A stretch of DNA of 64,000 nucleotides from Saccopteryx bilineata (Eukaryota > Chordata > Mammalia > Chiroptera > Emballonuridae), in the NCBI RefSeq assembly GCF_036850765.1, contig NC_089496.1, positions 53,513,613-53,577,612 on the forward strand, read 5' to 3'. The translations under genes were made by a program, and so were the position numbers. Below are positions 1 through 13,200 of this stretch, in pieces (position 1 is the first letter of the stretch; every line of letters begins with the position of its first letter). The notes under the pieces are model-generated. The model saw nothing but the letters and a program-made list of their open reading frames with translations, did no database searches and was not told the DNA's origin.

Positions 1-3000
1 CACCTCCGTGAGAGAAAGCTTTATTAAAGTATATATTTAGTACAGAGTTAATTGCTAAATAAATGTTAGATTCAGATGTATTACAGAGAACAAGATTCTA
101 CACGGAGGTGAACTGCAGAGCCTCCTAGACTAGCAAGCTAACTTGAAGCCCATAGAATTCAAACTTCTGATTCAGTCAAGTTCCAACTTATAATATCACA
201 AACTTCCAAGATCACTATTACTCAGCCGAGATGATGATTTTTAAACTCGGTAATGTCAGACAGAGATCTACTGTCATGATAATATTTCTCTCCCAAAACA
301 TTCTCCTTGTCAGAAATTAAAAAAAAAAAAAAAGAAAAGGCCATGAGTTCAATACCCTCTTCCTAAGATTAAAACATTGTTTTGTGGTCAAGGAAGGTAA
401 GCTAAGGCACTTCCTTGAACATCTCAAATTTACTCCCACAAAATGACCCCCCCCCCCAAAAAAATAACTGAAAAGCGACAGGAACAACTGTTGAACATGT
501 TATGTCTTTGAAGTCCTTTTCAGGAAGCGTTAGGTAAAGTTTGATATTTTACTCACAACCAATCATCCGCTACTTCTCAGAGAAACTCTCATTGGGAATA
601 TCAAAACTATCCCAGGGGCGGGGATGGGAACCGAAACAGGCTCAGGGGCCTGAGAAACTCACCGTGTGAGAAAGTATCAAACAGAGAGCTCCGAGGCCTG
701 AGTTGATGTGATTTTTATAGGACCAAGCCCATTACAGGCCCAGCCCCTCCGCTCACGCTCACGCTCACCAAGAGCTCGCTCAGGCTGCCCTCGTCTGATA
801 ACGATATTCCCCGAGAAGGAAATCCTTGGCTTTCTTTGGGTAAGCAAAACTCCTTGTGGCTCCAAAGGGAGTTTCGCTGACCTTAGCAACCTGATCACGT
901 TTCTAGGCATGTGACCCTTATGCCCTCTCCCTGTGCCCTTCTTTTTAGGTCTTTGATGTCTGGAAATCCTGGCGGGCTGGAGGCATGAGTGTGTGTGTGT
1001 GTGGGGGGGTGCACCCCCTGGTTGATCTGCACCCCCGTCTTTCTCCTTTGCCTCAACGGCTTACCTGTTTGTTTGTTTTTTAAGAAAAAATTCTGTTGGC
1101 ATGCTCCTGAGAAATCACACCTTGTAACAGACCTAAGAACTTAAAGATAGATCAGCGTGCATTTAGAACACGGGGGCGTTTGTGGTATATGAAGACGCAC
1201 AGTCCGCGGCGTGGGTAGAATGAACAGATACCTGCGTTCTGTTCTGTCCCCTCCGCCGCACAGGTAAAGCTCCTTGGAAGGCACGGAGGGGTCGTGCCAG
1301 GGGGCAAGGACGCTAGACCACGGCGTTCAAAGTCCTCTTTAAAAACACTGACGAAACGCAGGCCGTGGGCTCTGCCAGCGCCCCTCCAGTGGAAGACACG
1401 CGCCTCCGGTCTCCCTGCCCTCTCCGCAGAGAGCAGGCAGGCCTCAGGAGCCCTCTCTCGGCAAGTCCAGGCTGACGTCACTCTCAACAGCTTCAGGTAA
1501 ACTGTCATCTTACAGGGCGATGTCTCAAGAAAGGTCACGGGAAGGCCCCAAACTGAGTTTGGTTTCCAAGGGCAACGGGGAATCCAGACTCGTTTGTTTT
1601 CATCACCAGCTCGCTGCCGCCCACACCGCACGTGTCCTGCCCGGATTCAGTCCCAGCCCAGTGGCCTGGCCGTAGCTCGCTGACCGGTAGGGGTCCCCGG
1701 ACCCAGGCTGGAGGGAGAGTCATGAGGCAGGGCTGCTCAGGTCCCCTTCTGGCCATCAGTCATCGTTTCATGCCAGTTTGGGAGAGTAAAGCGAAGCTCT
1801 GATATTTGAGCTGTTTCCCTAATTAATCGTTGAGACAACGTGATCCTAACTAGGTTTTTGGCCACAAAGGCGGGAACAGACTTATTAATGATGATCCACT
1901 ATGGCCAGGTGGGTTTCTGACAGTTGATTTTTACCTGACACCATGTGTAAAAGCCCTTCATTAGATACACACCGCTAACAAGCTGACCGCATCTCTTCCT
2001 GGGCAGAACATCTCACTCATTGCAGGTGAAACGGGGGACCCTGTCCCATCAGCCCTGCACAGAACTTACCTTTCGTCTGTCAGGATGGCGGGGGCGGGGG
2101 CGGGGGTGGGTGGAGGGGTGGAGTGCCTCTCAGCCTATTTATAGCTCCACGACCGGAAGTTCCCCAAAACCGGTGGGTGGGGATCTCAACAGCTCCATTC
2201 TTGCTCCGGACCGAAGGGGGGAAACTGGGCCCCTTTCCCGGTAGTCCAGTCAAAGGCGAGCTTCATCTCAAAGCATCCTGAGGCTGAAATTGCTTGCTTT
2301 GGTCCGACAGCTGGGGGCAGCCTGGCCCGGGGTCATAAGGGCACGGCTAAGTATCCCGGGCAGAGACGTGGGGGCTGCCGGACCCGACCCCGGTCCTCTT
2401 CAGGGGTCAGTGTTCATTTCCCCAGCCGCTGGAGGACTGCGTGAGCGGGTCACAGATGTGTGCTCTTCCCCCTGCCCCCAGCAGGAACCGCCCTGAGCCT
2501 GAGGTTGCTGACCTCTGCTCCAGAGCTCCCTGCGGGGTCAGCTGAGGCTCTGTGGCCAGGGCATCTCAGTTCCACGTCTCCTTCCTGCCCAGTCTGGTTC
2601 CCTCGGCAACAGCGTTGTTCCCGAGTCCCCCCGTATGGACTCTGGCCCCCAGCCTCTTGCCCCGAGGCCGTCTCCTGGACACCTGAGCTGTGATAAACAG
2701 CCACACCACAAGAGCTTGCTTGCAGACCAACATCGGACTGATCCAGGCCGTATTTATGTGCCTTAAGACTTCACATTTCTTTGCGTCTTCCCGAGGGGTC
2801 AGAGAGAGATTTGGGGCTTCTTAGGCACCACATTACGGCCACGGTATGGTGGGGGCAACCCTTTATCCGGGGTGGTCACGGTCTCTCAGTGCGGGTGTTG
2901 ATATCAGACACAACTAAAACACTCATACAGTCAGTCAAGGATTTCAAGGGCACACACTGACCTTGGAATGCCTCCTGTCCAGGTCTCATCCATTTCTGTG

Positions 3001-6000
3001 GCGTGTCCCTCTCTGTCCTACCTCCCGAATGGTCCACTTCAGCTCTTAGCCACTCCCTCGGGGAGCTTTCTGCTCCCGGTAATAGTTCGTATGCTTTGTG
3101 CGCTTTAAGAGTTCGGTTTTGGACAAGCTAAACCCACGATGCTTATAAGATTGTCAACCAAGGATGTCAACCAGGCTATGCAATAGAGCTGTTTGTACGT
3201 GAAGACAGGTGGCTGTTGTCATAACACCGCTCTAGCAACCAGGGGGCTGGGATGAGGTCCTTCGGGGAGAGAGGAAGGAGGGGCGTGGGTGGAGCATGCA
3301 CTTGGAAATACTTTGAGAATCATTTTTCCCCCTCATTCTGTGGGTTCTCTCTTTTACTTGCTCAGTGGTGGGTCCCCTGTGACGTCCAGCTTCTCCGTTG
3401 TTAATTTGATAGCTTGTGCTTTTGCTGTCATGGTCAACTGCGCTCTGAGTTCCAGTTCCGGGGGAGATGCGATCAAGTGAAGACCGAGAACTAGCCACAG
3501 ATTTGGCAACAAGGAAGTCACTTGTGACCGTGGGAGGTTTATACAGTGCTGGGGTTGGGCTCCCGCTAGAGTCAATGGTGAAGGACACCCAAGCAGCTCT
3601 TGGTCCCCAGGGACACGGGGCACAGAGAGAAAACAGCCTCTCGTGGAGTGAGAGGTGTCTTCAGAGAGGTCAGTTCTCATTAAGACCGGGGAGCCAAGGG
3701 AATGCTCAGGAAAGAGGTTCTAGCCCCGGGAGGGCTTGTTGATCACGTGGGGGAGTTAGAGAAGGCACGGGAAGGGGGAGGGGCTGGGGTCACTTTGGGA
3801 GCGGGGATCCTCGAGTGAATTTTCCTTCATCCTCTGTTTTTGAATCACTAGGGAAACACTTAAAGTCCTGAGGTGATGTACCCCGCCGGGGCCCTGGGAC
3901 TGCCGGGGCGCAGAGAGGAAGAGGGTCCGGTGCTCTCGGCTCACGGGCTCTGTAGCCGGACACTCCGTCCTGCCTCCCACCTAGAGGGCCGCCACAGGCC
4001 CCTCCCCCCACCCCGGCTGGGAATGCGGACGGGATTCTGGGTTATTAGTCCCCTCCCCAAAACACAAAAATCTGCTGCAGGGACGACTTGTTAAATTTTT
4101 GTATCTACAAGAACGTTTTAGATAAAATCCTCCGGGCTAGGTGACAGATTCAATATCAAGTCAAGTTCACATAGAAAAGCTCTGACATGCTGTCACTTCC
4201 AGTTGTACGTTTGGTCTGGATGATTTCAGGTATGAGTTACATGAGCCTGGATTTGGCGGGGGGGGGGGGGGGTGTCATCTTCAGAAGTACTTTTAAGGCA
4301 TCATATATATATTTTTCGAGTTCAAACGTTTCCAACATGCCCCTGCCCCCCCCCCACACACACACACAGCAGAGTCACTGAAAATAGTCTCTCCTGTATA
4401 TGTAAAAATGTGATGCTAAGTGTCCGCTTTGATCGATCCCACCCGACCCGCCGTGGCTCGCTGCAGTACAGAAGTCAACCTCCAGGCCCTTAGCAAACGC
4501 GGCGTAATTTCACTGACGCGACTCAAGTATCCCTCCGCCAACCCAAATTCCGTGTGTCGCTTGGGATTCGGTCTAAGCTGCTGAAATACTCTGGATTCCA
4601 TCTAATAGAAGTTTGTTTTGTTTTCCTCCCCACGTAATAATCCAAATAGTCTAGGATGGGCCCACGGGTCTGTTCCATGACCAGTCATCTTTGCTCTCAA
4701 CGTGTGGTGTCCATCCATCTCTAAGCCCCAGGCCCCCGGTACGCTTCTCCCTAGTCCCAACCGCCGCCAGGGGACGAGGCTACCTACAGCCCAGGGACAG
4801 CGGCCTGTCTTGACATCAGAGATGCCCCAGAATGTGCATGGATTATTCCATAGTCCCATCCCGTTGGGTTGAATTAAGTCACACGGCCACACCTCGCTAA
4901 CATGTCTCACCAGGAGCCCTGCTGCAAAAGTCAAGTTCTAGCGCTAAAAGAAGAAAGGAAAAGTGGGTGTCCCTCTGGGGAAGGGGGGGTTGGCACCCTC
5001 CACCTAATGAGAGCACAGCTCGCCTGGGAGTGTATTCCCCGTGTCCCGTGGCCGACTCCGCCCTTGTTGAGATGCAGCCCCGGGAGGGACCTTCCACAGG
5101 ACAAGGAACCTCCTGCCGCCCGCTCCTCACCGAGGGGAGCGGCGTTTAGACATTAGAGGCAAGGATGTGGGGACGCTCTGGGCCGGTAACTGGAGCCTCG
5201 CGATTTACTAGCGCTGTGGCTGTGGGCCAATGACTTCATCTTTTCTCTTGTGCTTTAGTTTCCACAGGACGAGAAAAAAAAACAAAAACGGAAATGCTTG
5301 GAACAGAGCCTGGGTCGTAGCAAGCATCCAAGGAAAGTCCGCCTATATTCGAGCGGCCGCTGAGAGTCGTTAATTGCTCTGTAGGCTACCATTTTTAATT
5401 ATTAAAATGCCCTGACGTTGTTGCTGAGACTGTTCTACGGGCTGCGCTTTTCCAAGAATAAACGTGACCCCACTGAGACTTTCTAGGGGGTGGGGTGGGG
5501 GGATTCTGCTGGACACTGGCTGCCCCCGACTTCAGTCTGGAGACGGGCACTGTGCTGTCCGTGAGAAGTCCTCATGGGCACCAGCGCACCTGCCTGCCCC
5601 ACTGCCGAGCACTCAGGGGCCCCTGCCTCCCTACGGTGACCCCGGGGGCCCCCCTGAGCTTGCTGCGTGGACGAATCATGCACGCGCCGTGCCTGGAGGT
5701 GCTGGTAAGATCCGGGCCCGGTGTTTGTCTCTGTCCACGCGGCCCTCGGCGGTTTGCCCCGGCAGCTGACCAGCAGCCCCAAGCGGCCGGCCTGACCTAC
5801 CAGGTGGGTCCAGCACTTGTCCCGCTTGCCTGGACCCAGTACCGGAAAACGAGCACATCTCAGCCACAAATCCTTCGGTGCCTTGGTAACACCTCCAGTT
5901 ACTTGGGGTTTGTGATTTGTCCTTTTAACAGTATCCTTGACACCCTGGGGATTAGTGAGCTTTCCTTTTTATATTCAAGGAAACGGACTCAGAGGGTATT

Positions 6001-6105
6001 CATGAATATGGGACAGGCTCACAACCATAGTTGAACGACCCGGTGTTGAGTTCTGAAGGCGAGGGAAACGCCTGGGTCAGGACAGCCCCACTCTCTGCAC
6101 CGACT
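1..6105. other. Intergenic, no gene recognised
   Basis: Downstream of DOCK4. Short open frames here show no family features, codon bias or splice support. The first 110 bp begin with CACCTCCGTG and end with its exact inverse CACGGAGGTG. 550-950 has a composition that might come from an old LTR, but I could not support it. The region has local homopolymers (C9 near 450, G14 near 4258). Confidence 0.6.
2087..2131 (+). other. G-rich tract, possible G-quadruplex
   Basis: Runs of five Gs separated by single C or T (GGCGGGGGCGGGGGCGGGGG) followed by TGGGTGGAGGGG. The pattern fits a four-run G-quadruplex. No gene start is visible beside it. Confidence 0.6.
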
Positions 6106-6275
6106 GCCTGGCTCCGCCCCTGCTTGGCTCTGCCCCTGCCTGACTCCGCCCCCTGCCTGGCTCCGCCCCTGCCTGGCTCCGCCCCTGCCTGACTCCGCCC
6201 CTGCCTGGCTCCGCCCTTTCCTGGCTCTGCCCCTGCCTGGCTCTGCCCCTGCCTGGCTCCGCCCCCTGCCTGGCT
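6106..6275. repeat. 16-bp GC-box minisatellite (~10 copies)
   Basis: The unit GCCTGGCTCCGCCCCT is repeated with TGACTCCGCC and TGGCTCTGCC variants. CCGCCCC resembles an Sp1 box. No promoter-like neighbour or coding exon is visible, so a regulatory role is not claimed. Confidence 0.92.
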
Positions 6276-8141
6276 TGGGGCGCGCTGTCCCTCTGCAGCT
6301 GAGAAGGAGGGGGGAGCCTTTCATTCTCCCCAGCGCCTTCCTGTCCGCCCATCACCACGGTGGGTGGCAGCGGTCACACGAAGGCAGTGTTACCTTGGTA
6401 TTTAAGCTAGTCATTCCAAATGTGACACAAGTGACCCGGACACTAATCATGGTGGCAGATAGGAAAGGGGCTTCATGTAAAATCCAGCCTTTGCGGCCTC
6501 ACATGGCCACCTCTGCTTCTCAGGGTCCACTTGCGCCTTGACCAGCACCACGACCTGGTTTTAACCCACAGCCCCGTTCGCAGCTGCTGCTTGGCTCACT
6601 GTGGACGACCGGGTCCCCGCGGCTGGGAGACGGAGCCTCTTTGGACTTCCTTTTTTCTTTTAAGTTGGGATGAGACAACAGGCTCATTTCTCACTGCTAG
6701 TTTTTAAGGGGATATCAACATTGGGGGGGGGCGTACTTGAAGCGATGGCTGGCCAGGCTGGGACACGAGAAACAACGGTACAAAGAAGAAAAATTGCAAG
6801 CTTTCCCTGAGACACAAAAAAGAAGGGGAAGGGATCACAAGGCCCAGTTCGTGAAGGACACCTCGGAGGCCATCCCTCCGTGGGCTGGGGTCGGTTGTTC
6901 TTCTGAGTCCTTGTCAGGTCTTTGGAGGTAGAGACGTCTGAACCCTGGCGGGAGATTGGAGCAGCACCAAATGAGGGTTCGGGGGCCCGAAGCTTCCTGC
7001 GATGACATCTGTCAAGGCGTCACGTGGAAGCCCCCAAGCACAGGCTGCGGTCTGACGGAGTCTGCTGCCCACGGGGGTCACTCGCTAGCCAGGGGGCTTC
7101 ACCTCACCTTTTTTCTTTTCCCTATAGATTCTGACACTTTCTGACTCAACAGAATAGAAAATAATAATTGAGTATATTGACAAAAAAACAAAAACAAAAA
7201 CAACCGCCCCCCAAAGATCTCTAATTGCATCGGCAATCGTATATTTTAATGTAGAGAATGTGCATTAGTCTACAACCGATCATAAAACAGCTAAAGTGTA
7301 TGTATTCCAAAGAAGAGCGCCTCAGGGACCAACATTCGGGTGACACAGCACCCCGTGTTCTGACTTCTGACTTCCTCTGGACAGCCGAGCCCCCCAGGAC
7401 TGCTCGAGAGTGGTCACCACCAGCAGCCACTGCACCCACCACTTCTCTCCCAGCTCTCACCCCTCCCATGCCCCCTCTTTGGCTTTATGGGAACCGGCAG
7501 TCAGGTTCCTCCGAGTGTGTCCCCGAGGGCCCTCCCCCCAGGTTTTGCAGCCTTCCCTGCCTGGCCTAGCCCAGCGGCCCCAGGCTTTGAGTGAGGGTGT
7601 CTTTGGGTCCTGGTCCTTCATGCCCCGGCCCCCCGAGTCCTCAACTACGATGAACCAAGGTGAAGGCAACTCGTCTCTGCAGTGCTGGGAGCTGGACCTT
7701 GGGCACTGAATGTTCTGGAAGAAAGTCATGAAATCGCACCAGTTGGTGCCCTCACAAATCCATCCTCTCCGATCACAGGAGGCTCTCCACACTGCCCATT
7801 CATTCTCAAGTGTATTCAGACGTCACCAGCTGCGACAGACTTGGCCAAACCTTCACCCTGGTCCCCGGACTCACTGGACCTGTGCACTGTGTTGACTCTG
7901 AGCAAACAATGCTCTTCCTGCTCCACGGATAAAATGGGGCTGACAGGAGTGAACCCTTCCAACTCTCACTGTGTCCCTAAGAAAGATGCTGGCCTGGATC
8001 TAGCACCGTGAGCCCCAGGGGAAGAGGGAGCCCTCCTCCTGCCCAACCACAATCTCTTCTCTGCCCTGTGGGTCCCCTTCCCCTCCCCAGGAGGGTCTGC
8101 ACGCGTTCTCCCCCATAGGCGTCTAATTTCCACTGCACACA
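6276..8141. other. Intergenic, nothing recognised
   Basis: No coding exon, mobile element or RNA gene could be supported between the two GC-rich minisatellites. Open frames near 7250-8010 overlap on both strands without coding signs. Confidence 0.55.
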
Positions 8142-8419
8142 GCCCTCCGGGGAGTCCTCTCTCTTCTCTCTGGCTCCGCCTCCCTCCGGGGAGCCTTCCG
8201 CTCTTCTCTCTGGCTCCGCCTCCCTACAGGGAGTCCTCCCTCTTCTCTCTGGCTCCGCCTCCCTCCGGGGAGTCCTCTCTCTTCTCTCTGGCTCCGCCTC
8301 CCTCCGGGGAGCCTTCCGCTCTTCTCTCTGGCTCCGCCTCCCTCCAGGGAGTCCTCCCTCTTCTCTCTGGCTCCGCCTCCCTCCAGGGAGTCCTCCCTCT
8401 TCTCTCTGGCTCCGCCTCT
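8142..8419. repeat. 39-40 bp minisatellite (~7 copies)
   Basis: Units carry CTCCGGGGAGTCCTCTCTCT then TCTCTCTGGCTCCGCCTCC. Two copies read AGCCTTCCGCTC and several have CAGGGAG in place of CGGGGAG. The array is in the intergenic region downstream of DOCK4. Confidence 0.93.
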
Positions 8420-8684
8420 AGTCAGGCAGTCTCTACTGCAAACCCAGCGGGGCCCCTTACCGGTCTCCCTGCCTCTCCTCTGTCCATTGCTTCAACCAGG
8501 CCACCCCCCTCCACAGGACTAACCCTGCCCAGCAATCTTTATAAGGCCCACGTCCGAGCACGCCTCGCCCTGCTGAAAGATCCTTAGAAGCTCTGCATCC
8601 CCACAAGGACGAAAGTCTATAAAATCCTGGCATGGCAAACCACGCCCTTCACAATCTGGCTCTTGCTGGCCTCTTTATGGGATA

Positions 8685-10246
8685 TATTATTGTTAGTGAA
8701 TATAGTCTCCCATTCAGTAAGTTGTGTTTTTGTTTTTTGTTCTGTTAATGGTTTTCTTTGCGGTGGAAAAAAAAAAAAAGTTTGATGTCATCCTATTTGT
8801 TTATACTTTTTTCTTTTGTTTCCCTTGCTAGGAGACAGGTGCAGAAAGATACTGCTAAGAGCTTCTCAAAAATCTCACTGCCTATGTTTTCTTCTAGGAT
8901 CTTTATGGTTTCAAGTATTACACTTCATCCTTAAATCTCCTTTGAGTTTATTTTGTGTGAGAAGGTGGTGGTCTAGTTTCAGTTCCCTTTCGTGTGTATC
9001 TGTTCAGTTTTTCTAACACCAGTTATGGAAGAATCTGTCTTCACCCCATTGTTTGTTCTGCCTCCTGTTTCGCACCTTTTGACCATGTCGGTGGGGGTTT
9101 CATTCTGGGCTCTCCATCCTGTGTCATTGATCTGAGTCTGTTTTTACGGCAGCACCGGCTGTTTGGATTAGGTACTATAGATTTAAGCCTATAGTTTCAT
9201 ATCGGGTCGCATGCTACCTCCAGCTTTGTTCTTCTTTCTTTCTCAAGATGTTTTTTAGCTATCCTGGGTCGTTTGTGATTCTATATACATTTTAGGATTA
9301 TTTGTCCCAGTTCTATGAAAATTGGCATTGGTATTCTGATAGGGATTGCATTGAATCTGTAGGTTGCATTGAGTAATAAGACGTTTTAATGACCTTACTT
9401 CGTCCTATGCATGAGCACAGGATATCCAGCCATTTATTTATATCTTCTTCAATTATTTTCTTCAAGTCTCATAGTTGTTTCAGTACAGGCCTTTTTCCTC
9501 TTTGGTTACAATTATTCCTGGGTATTCTTTTTGCTACAATTATAAATTGGATTTTTAAAAAAATTTTGTCTTTCTGATAATTCATGATTGGTGTGTAGAA
9601 AGACAATTAATTTTTTGAATGTTAACCTTGTATCCTGCTACTTGACTGAATTCATTTATGAGTTCTAATTGTTTGGGGGGGGGGGTTTGGTGGACTCTTT
9701 AGATTTTTCTCTCTATAGTATCATGTCATCTGCAAATGACAGTTTTACTTCTGCCTTTCCAATCTGGATGCCTTTTACTTTTTTTTTTTTTTTTTTGCAT
9801 GACTGCTGTGGTGAGGACTTCCAATACTATGTTAAATAAAAGTGGTGAAAGTGGACATCCTTGTCTTGTTCCTGATCTTAAAGAGACCGTTTTCAGCTTT
9901 TCATGGTTGAGTATGATGTTGGCTGTGGGGTTTGTCATATACGGTTTTTCTAAAGGTCCCCTCTACCCCCCTTTACTGAGTTTTTTTTTTTTTTATCATA
10001 AATGGACACTGGAGGTCATCACAGGCTTTTGCTGCATCCATCGATATGGTGACATGATTTCTATGCCTCCCATTGTCAACGTGGTGCGCCACGGTCATTG
10101 AACTGCTATCACTGAACCCACCTTGCGCCCCGGGAATAAATGCCCTTTGACCATGGGGTCTGAGCTTTATCCAGCATTGCTGAATCTGTTTGATCATATT
10201 CTGCTGGGCTTATTTTTGCATCTGTCGTCATCAGGGACATTGGCAT
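8685..10246 (-). mobile_element. LINE-1 ORF2 fragment (dead)
   Basis: The minus strand encodes broken pieces of L1 reverse transcriptase: a NHVTISMDAAKACDDLQCP-like block near 10050, then [22 protein letters not shown] near 9830, then FADD (9725-9736), the catalytic motif, and the KLKGDLRMKC-type C-terminal region near 8930. Frameshifts, in-frame stops and homopolymer expansions (G11 near 9676, T-runs) disable it. Match to L1 stops near 10246; the 5' part and the 3' UTR are missing. Confidence 0.85.
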
Positions 10247-13200
10247 CCCCAGAGAGCTGCCCTGACCCCGGCCCCTCCCTCCAGCCTCACCCTGAGGGGA
10301 GTCGATCCAGTTCTTGCTCAGGTGTCTCCGGTGCCACTGAGTGCTGTCCCCGCACTGGAGCTCAGAGCCTGCGATTTCGGGTGCCGCCCCTTCATCCCTG
10401 CAGCTCATTCCATTAGTCGCAGACATTCTTCCTTTTGGCATTTATTTATTTTTCTTTGATGAGTAGTTTGATTATTGTACCACATTTGTTTACAGTTCTT
10501 CTTTTGTAAATGACCTATTTAGATGCCTTAGGAACATCCTGCCTCCCTTCCTTTCGAATACTTATCTCTCTTAATAGTCTTATTATTTTTTAAAGCAACT
10601 CCGATGAATTCTTTATAAAGAGATTAACATTGTCCTGTTGGACGCAAATGATTTTTTTAGAGTCTGTTGTGTGCTCTTTTATCTTGGCTATCTTTTTCTT
10701 TGACTTTACAGAACTGTTAAAAATTTAATGCGGTGAATTGTGCCAACTTCCTAATATATTCTTAAGCTTAGAAAGTGGCTTTAAAGGAGTAAAACGGAGA
10801 GACAGGCAGAAAAGGAAAGTTATCTGAAGCCGGCAGATGCTCGATGGTATTTGTTCTTGGTTCCAGGCCCAGCTACCCGCTCAGTTCGATGAGTCAGGTC
10901 AAAGGTCACAGTCAGGTGGACCCCCTCCACCATGTCTGGTCCCCACTTTCTCACTGGTGAGGCAGGATTCAGAGGAGGATGGGGCGCCATCAATTCACCA
11001 GCGGAGAGCTGAATCCTCTGGGTGTGGGACGAGGATGCGGTGAGTGTGGATGGGAGTCCGGAGACCCTGGATCAGGGAAGGAAGGACCAGGGGGTATACC
11101 AGAAGGCCCTCTGCCCCATTGCTGAATCACAGGCCCAAAGCCCTGCACTGACCACCCACTGCATCTTTACCACCATGTCCCCTCTTGGAGGGAAATAACC
11201 TGGGACTCCTCTCCGTCCCCCAGAGAGCCACACCGAGACCTGCATGTGCCTTTGTCTTCAGAACGACAGCACTTGCACTAGCCACTAGTGACACGACAGG
11301 AACTTGCAGACAGAGTGCCTTTCAGAGCTGGGCGGGAACCTGCTTTGGGCTACTCCGTGCTGCTGCTACAGAGCAAAGAGGAGTCCACCCTTCAAACTGG
11401 CTGCAAAGGACTCGGATTGGGTCACCGCCAACTCCTCTGCTCTAGGAAGGTGTGCACATGGGTCCAGACACCGCCTCATCGCCCGCCCGCCCACTGACGC
11501 TCCGTTACCGGCCACCTGCAGTCCTGTACGCAGATGCTCACTGTGTGTGCTTCCCCGGGAACTCCAAACCCGCTGTCCTATGGAGGAGGGGACATAAGCA
11601 AGAGGCGTGAAACCAGTGTGGCGGCATCTGAATGTTGTAGACATCAGCGTTTCATCTCTCAGAATGCATCGCTATCATCTGTGCACAGAAGTCCCATAAA
11701 GCCACTGTGCAAATCGGGGGCTCCCTGCACCATTCCTGTCCCCAAACCATTTCCACTCCCAGAGGCAATTGTTCTCAACTTTAAAAGCCATTACTTAATG
11801 TGTACCCTTACCTCTCTAAATAAAAAGTATCTTAAAGGGATACGTTCTGTCTTTAAACTTTACGTGCTATCTCCTGACATCCCTATGTGGAAGATGAAAA
11901 TTTATTCTCCACACCCAAGTATCTTCCTTACTCGGATCCTTCCGATAGAATTGTAGTTGAGGTTAGGCAATGCTGTCCACTTCCATGTCTCTGTAAATCT
12001 TATTTACAGCTGAACCCACGTGGTATACTATAATTATATTTACTTCCTTATATAAACATTTCTTCTTGTTCTCTCTGGAGTTAACTTGTATCTTCTCCAT
12101 GTGCAGTGCTCTCTAGGCATCCAGCTCATGTATCCCTCACCTGTCTGGTAAAAGTGTAACTTCCTTTCAGGCACTGCCGACACATCAGGTGTTTCATCAG
12201 TGCCGCCTTCTTTGGGACAGTTCATTCAGCAGATGGTGGCTTATTATGGCTTTCCAGGTCACTGTCCTCACGTCTTAGGTTTTTTGGCTCCTTCGCTATT
12301 TGTGAATGACAGGGGTACACTCAAGAATAGGTGAGGTTGTCCTTCTGCTCAGGATGTTGGGGATTTCTTAGTACTCTATACAAACAAAGGATCTAAAAAG
12401 CCTTCTTAGCAATCCCCCCCCCTTCTCTGGGATGAAGTATTGTCAACTGTGTACACTAAGTTCTGATGCCTGTCACTTGGCCATCTTCTGGTCTCTCCTG
12501 TTCCTTTTGTTTCTAAGCATGTCCATTTCCTTAGTACAAGATTTGGCAACATAGTTAATAGGCTGTTAACATTTTCTCCAATTTTGGGCAAGGCAGCCAT
12601 GTTTCTTTCCCATATCACAAAAAAAAACACCGCACCAATATCCACATCCAGGATTGGTTATTGTCGCTGGCGGCATTGACGTGAGTACCGCAACACTTCT
12701 GGGAAATAATCTGTAACTATGTAACAGAACTCCAAAAATCATCATTCCCTTGCCCTGGCAATCTTCTCTAGGAATCCGTGTGAGGGCAAGAAACCAACAC
12801 AGGGAAAGAGCTGTATGTAAGGAGAGCCACAATGGTATTATTTCTATTAGTGAGAAGCTGAAAAAAATATATATAACTTCCATTAATGGGAGAATGGCTG
12901 CACTGTAGAATACATACTTTGCTTTTCTGCCTACGTGTCATAATGTGAAAGTCAATACTTACAGTTAATGGTAAACAAAAAAAAAAAAATAAGAGTAGAC
13001 GGTCCAGGGACGCCGTGTCTAGAGTTCTGTGAAAGGTACAGGTGGTGAACGGAAACCATCTATCGGCTCCGCACAGCTGATGTCCACGGAACAAGACGTC
13101 ACACTTGCCGCGTGTGTCAGCATAGCTTGACTCTCCCGGGAGTCTCCTGGCCAGGCCAAAGACTTTGTTGTTCATAACAGGAACTTCTCCAGCGACCCAT

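Noticed and set aside
5495..6034. 179-codon plus-strand frame in the intergenic region
   Set aside because: No recognisable motif, overlapping frames on the other strand of similar length, and GC-driven absence of stops.
6106..6275. CpG-island promoter made of Sp1 boxes
   Set aside because: The GC boxes are units of a minisatellite and no first exon or TATA-less start is evident nearby.
12400..12700. Possible processed pseudogene on the minus strand (frame with MAALPKIGENVNSLL)
   Set aside because: No parent gene recognised, no poly(A) tail or target duplication found; kept only as unassigned decayed DNA.
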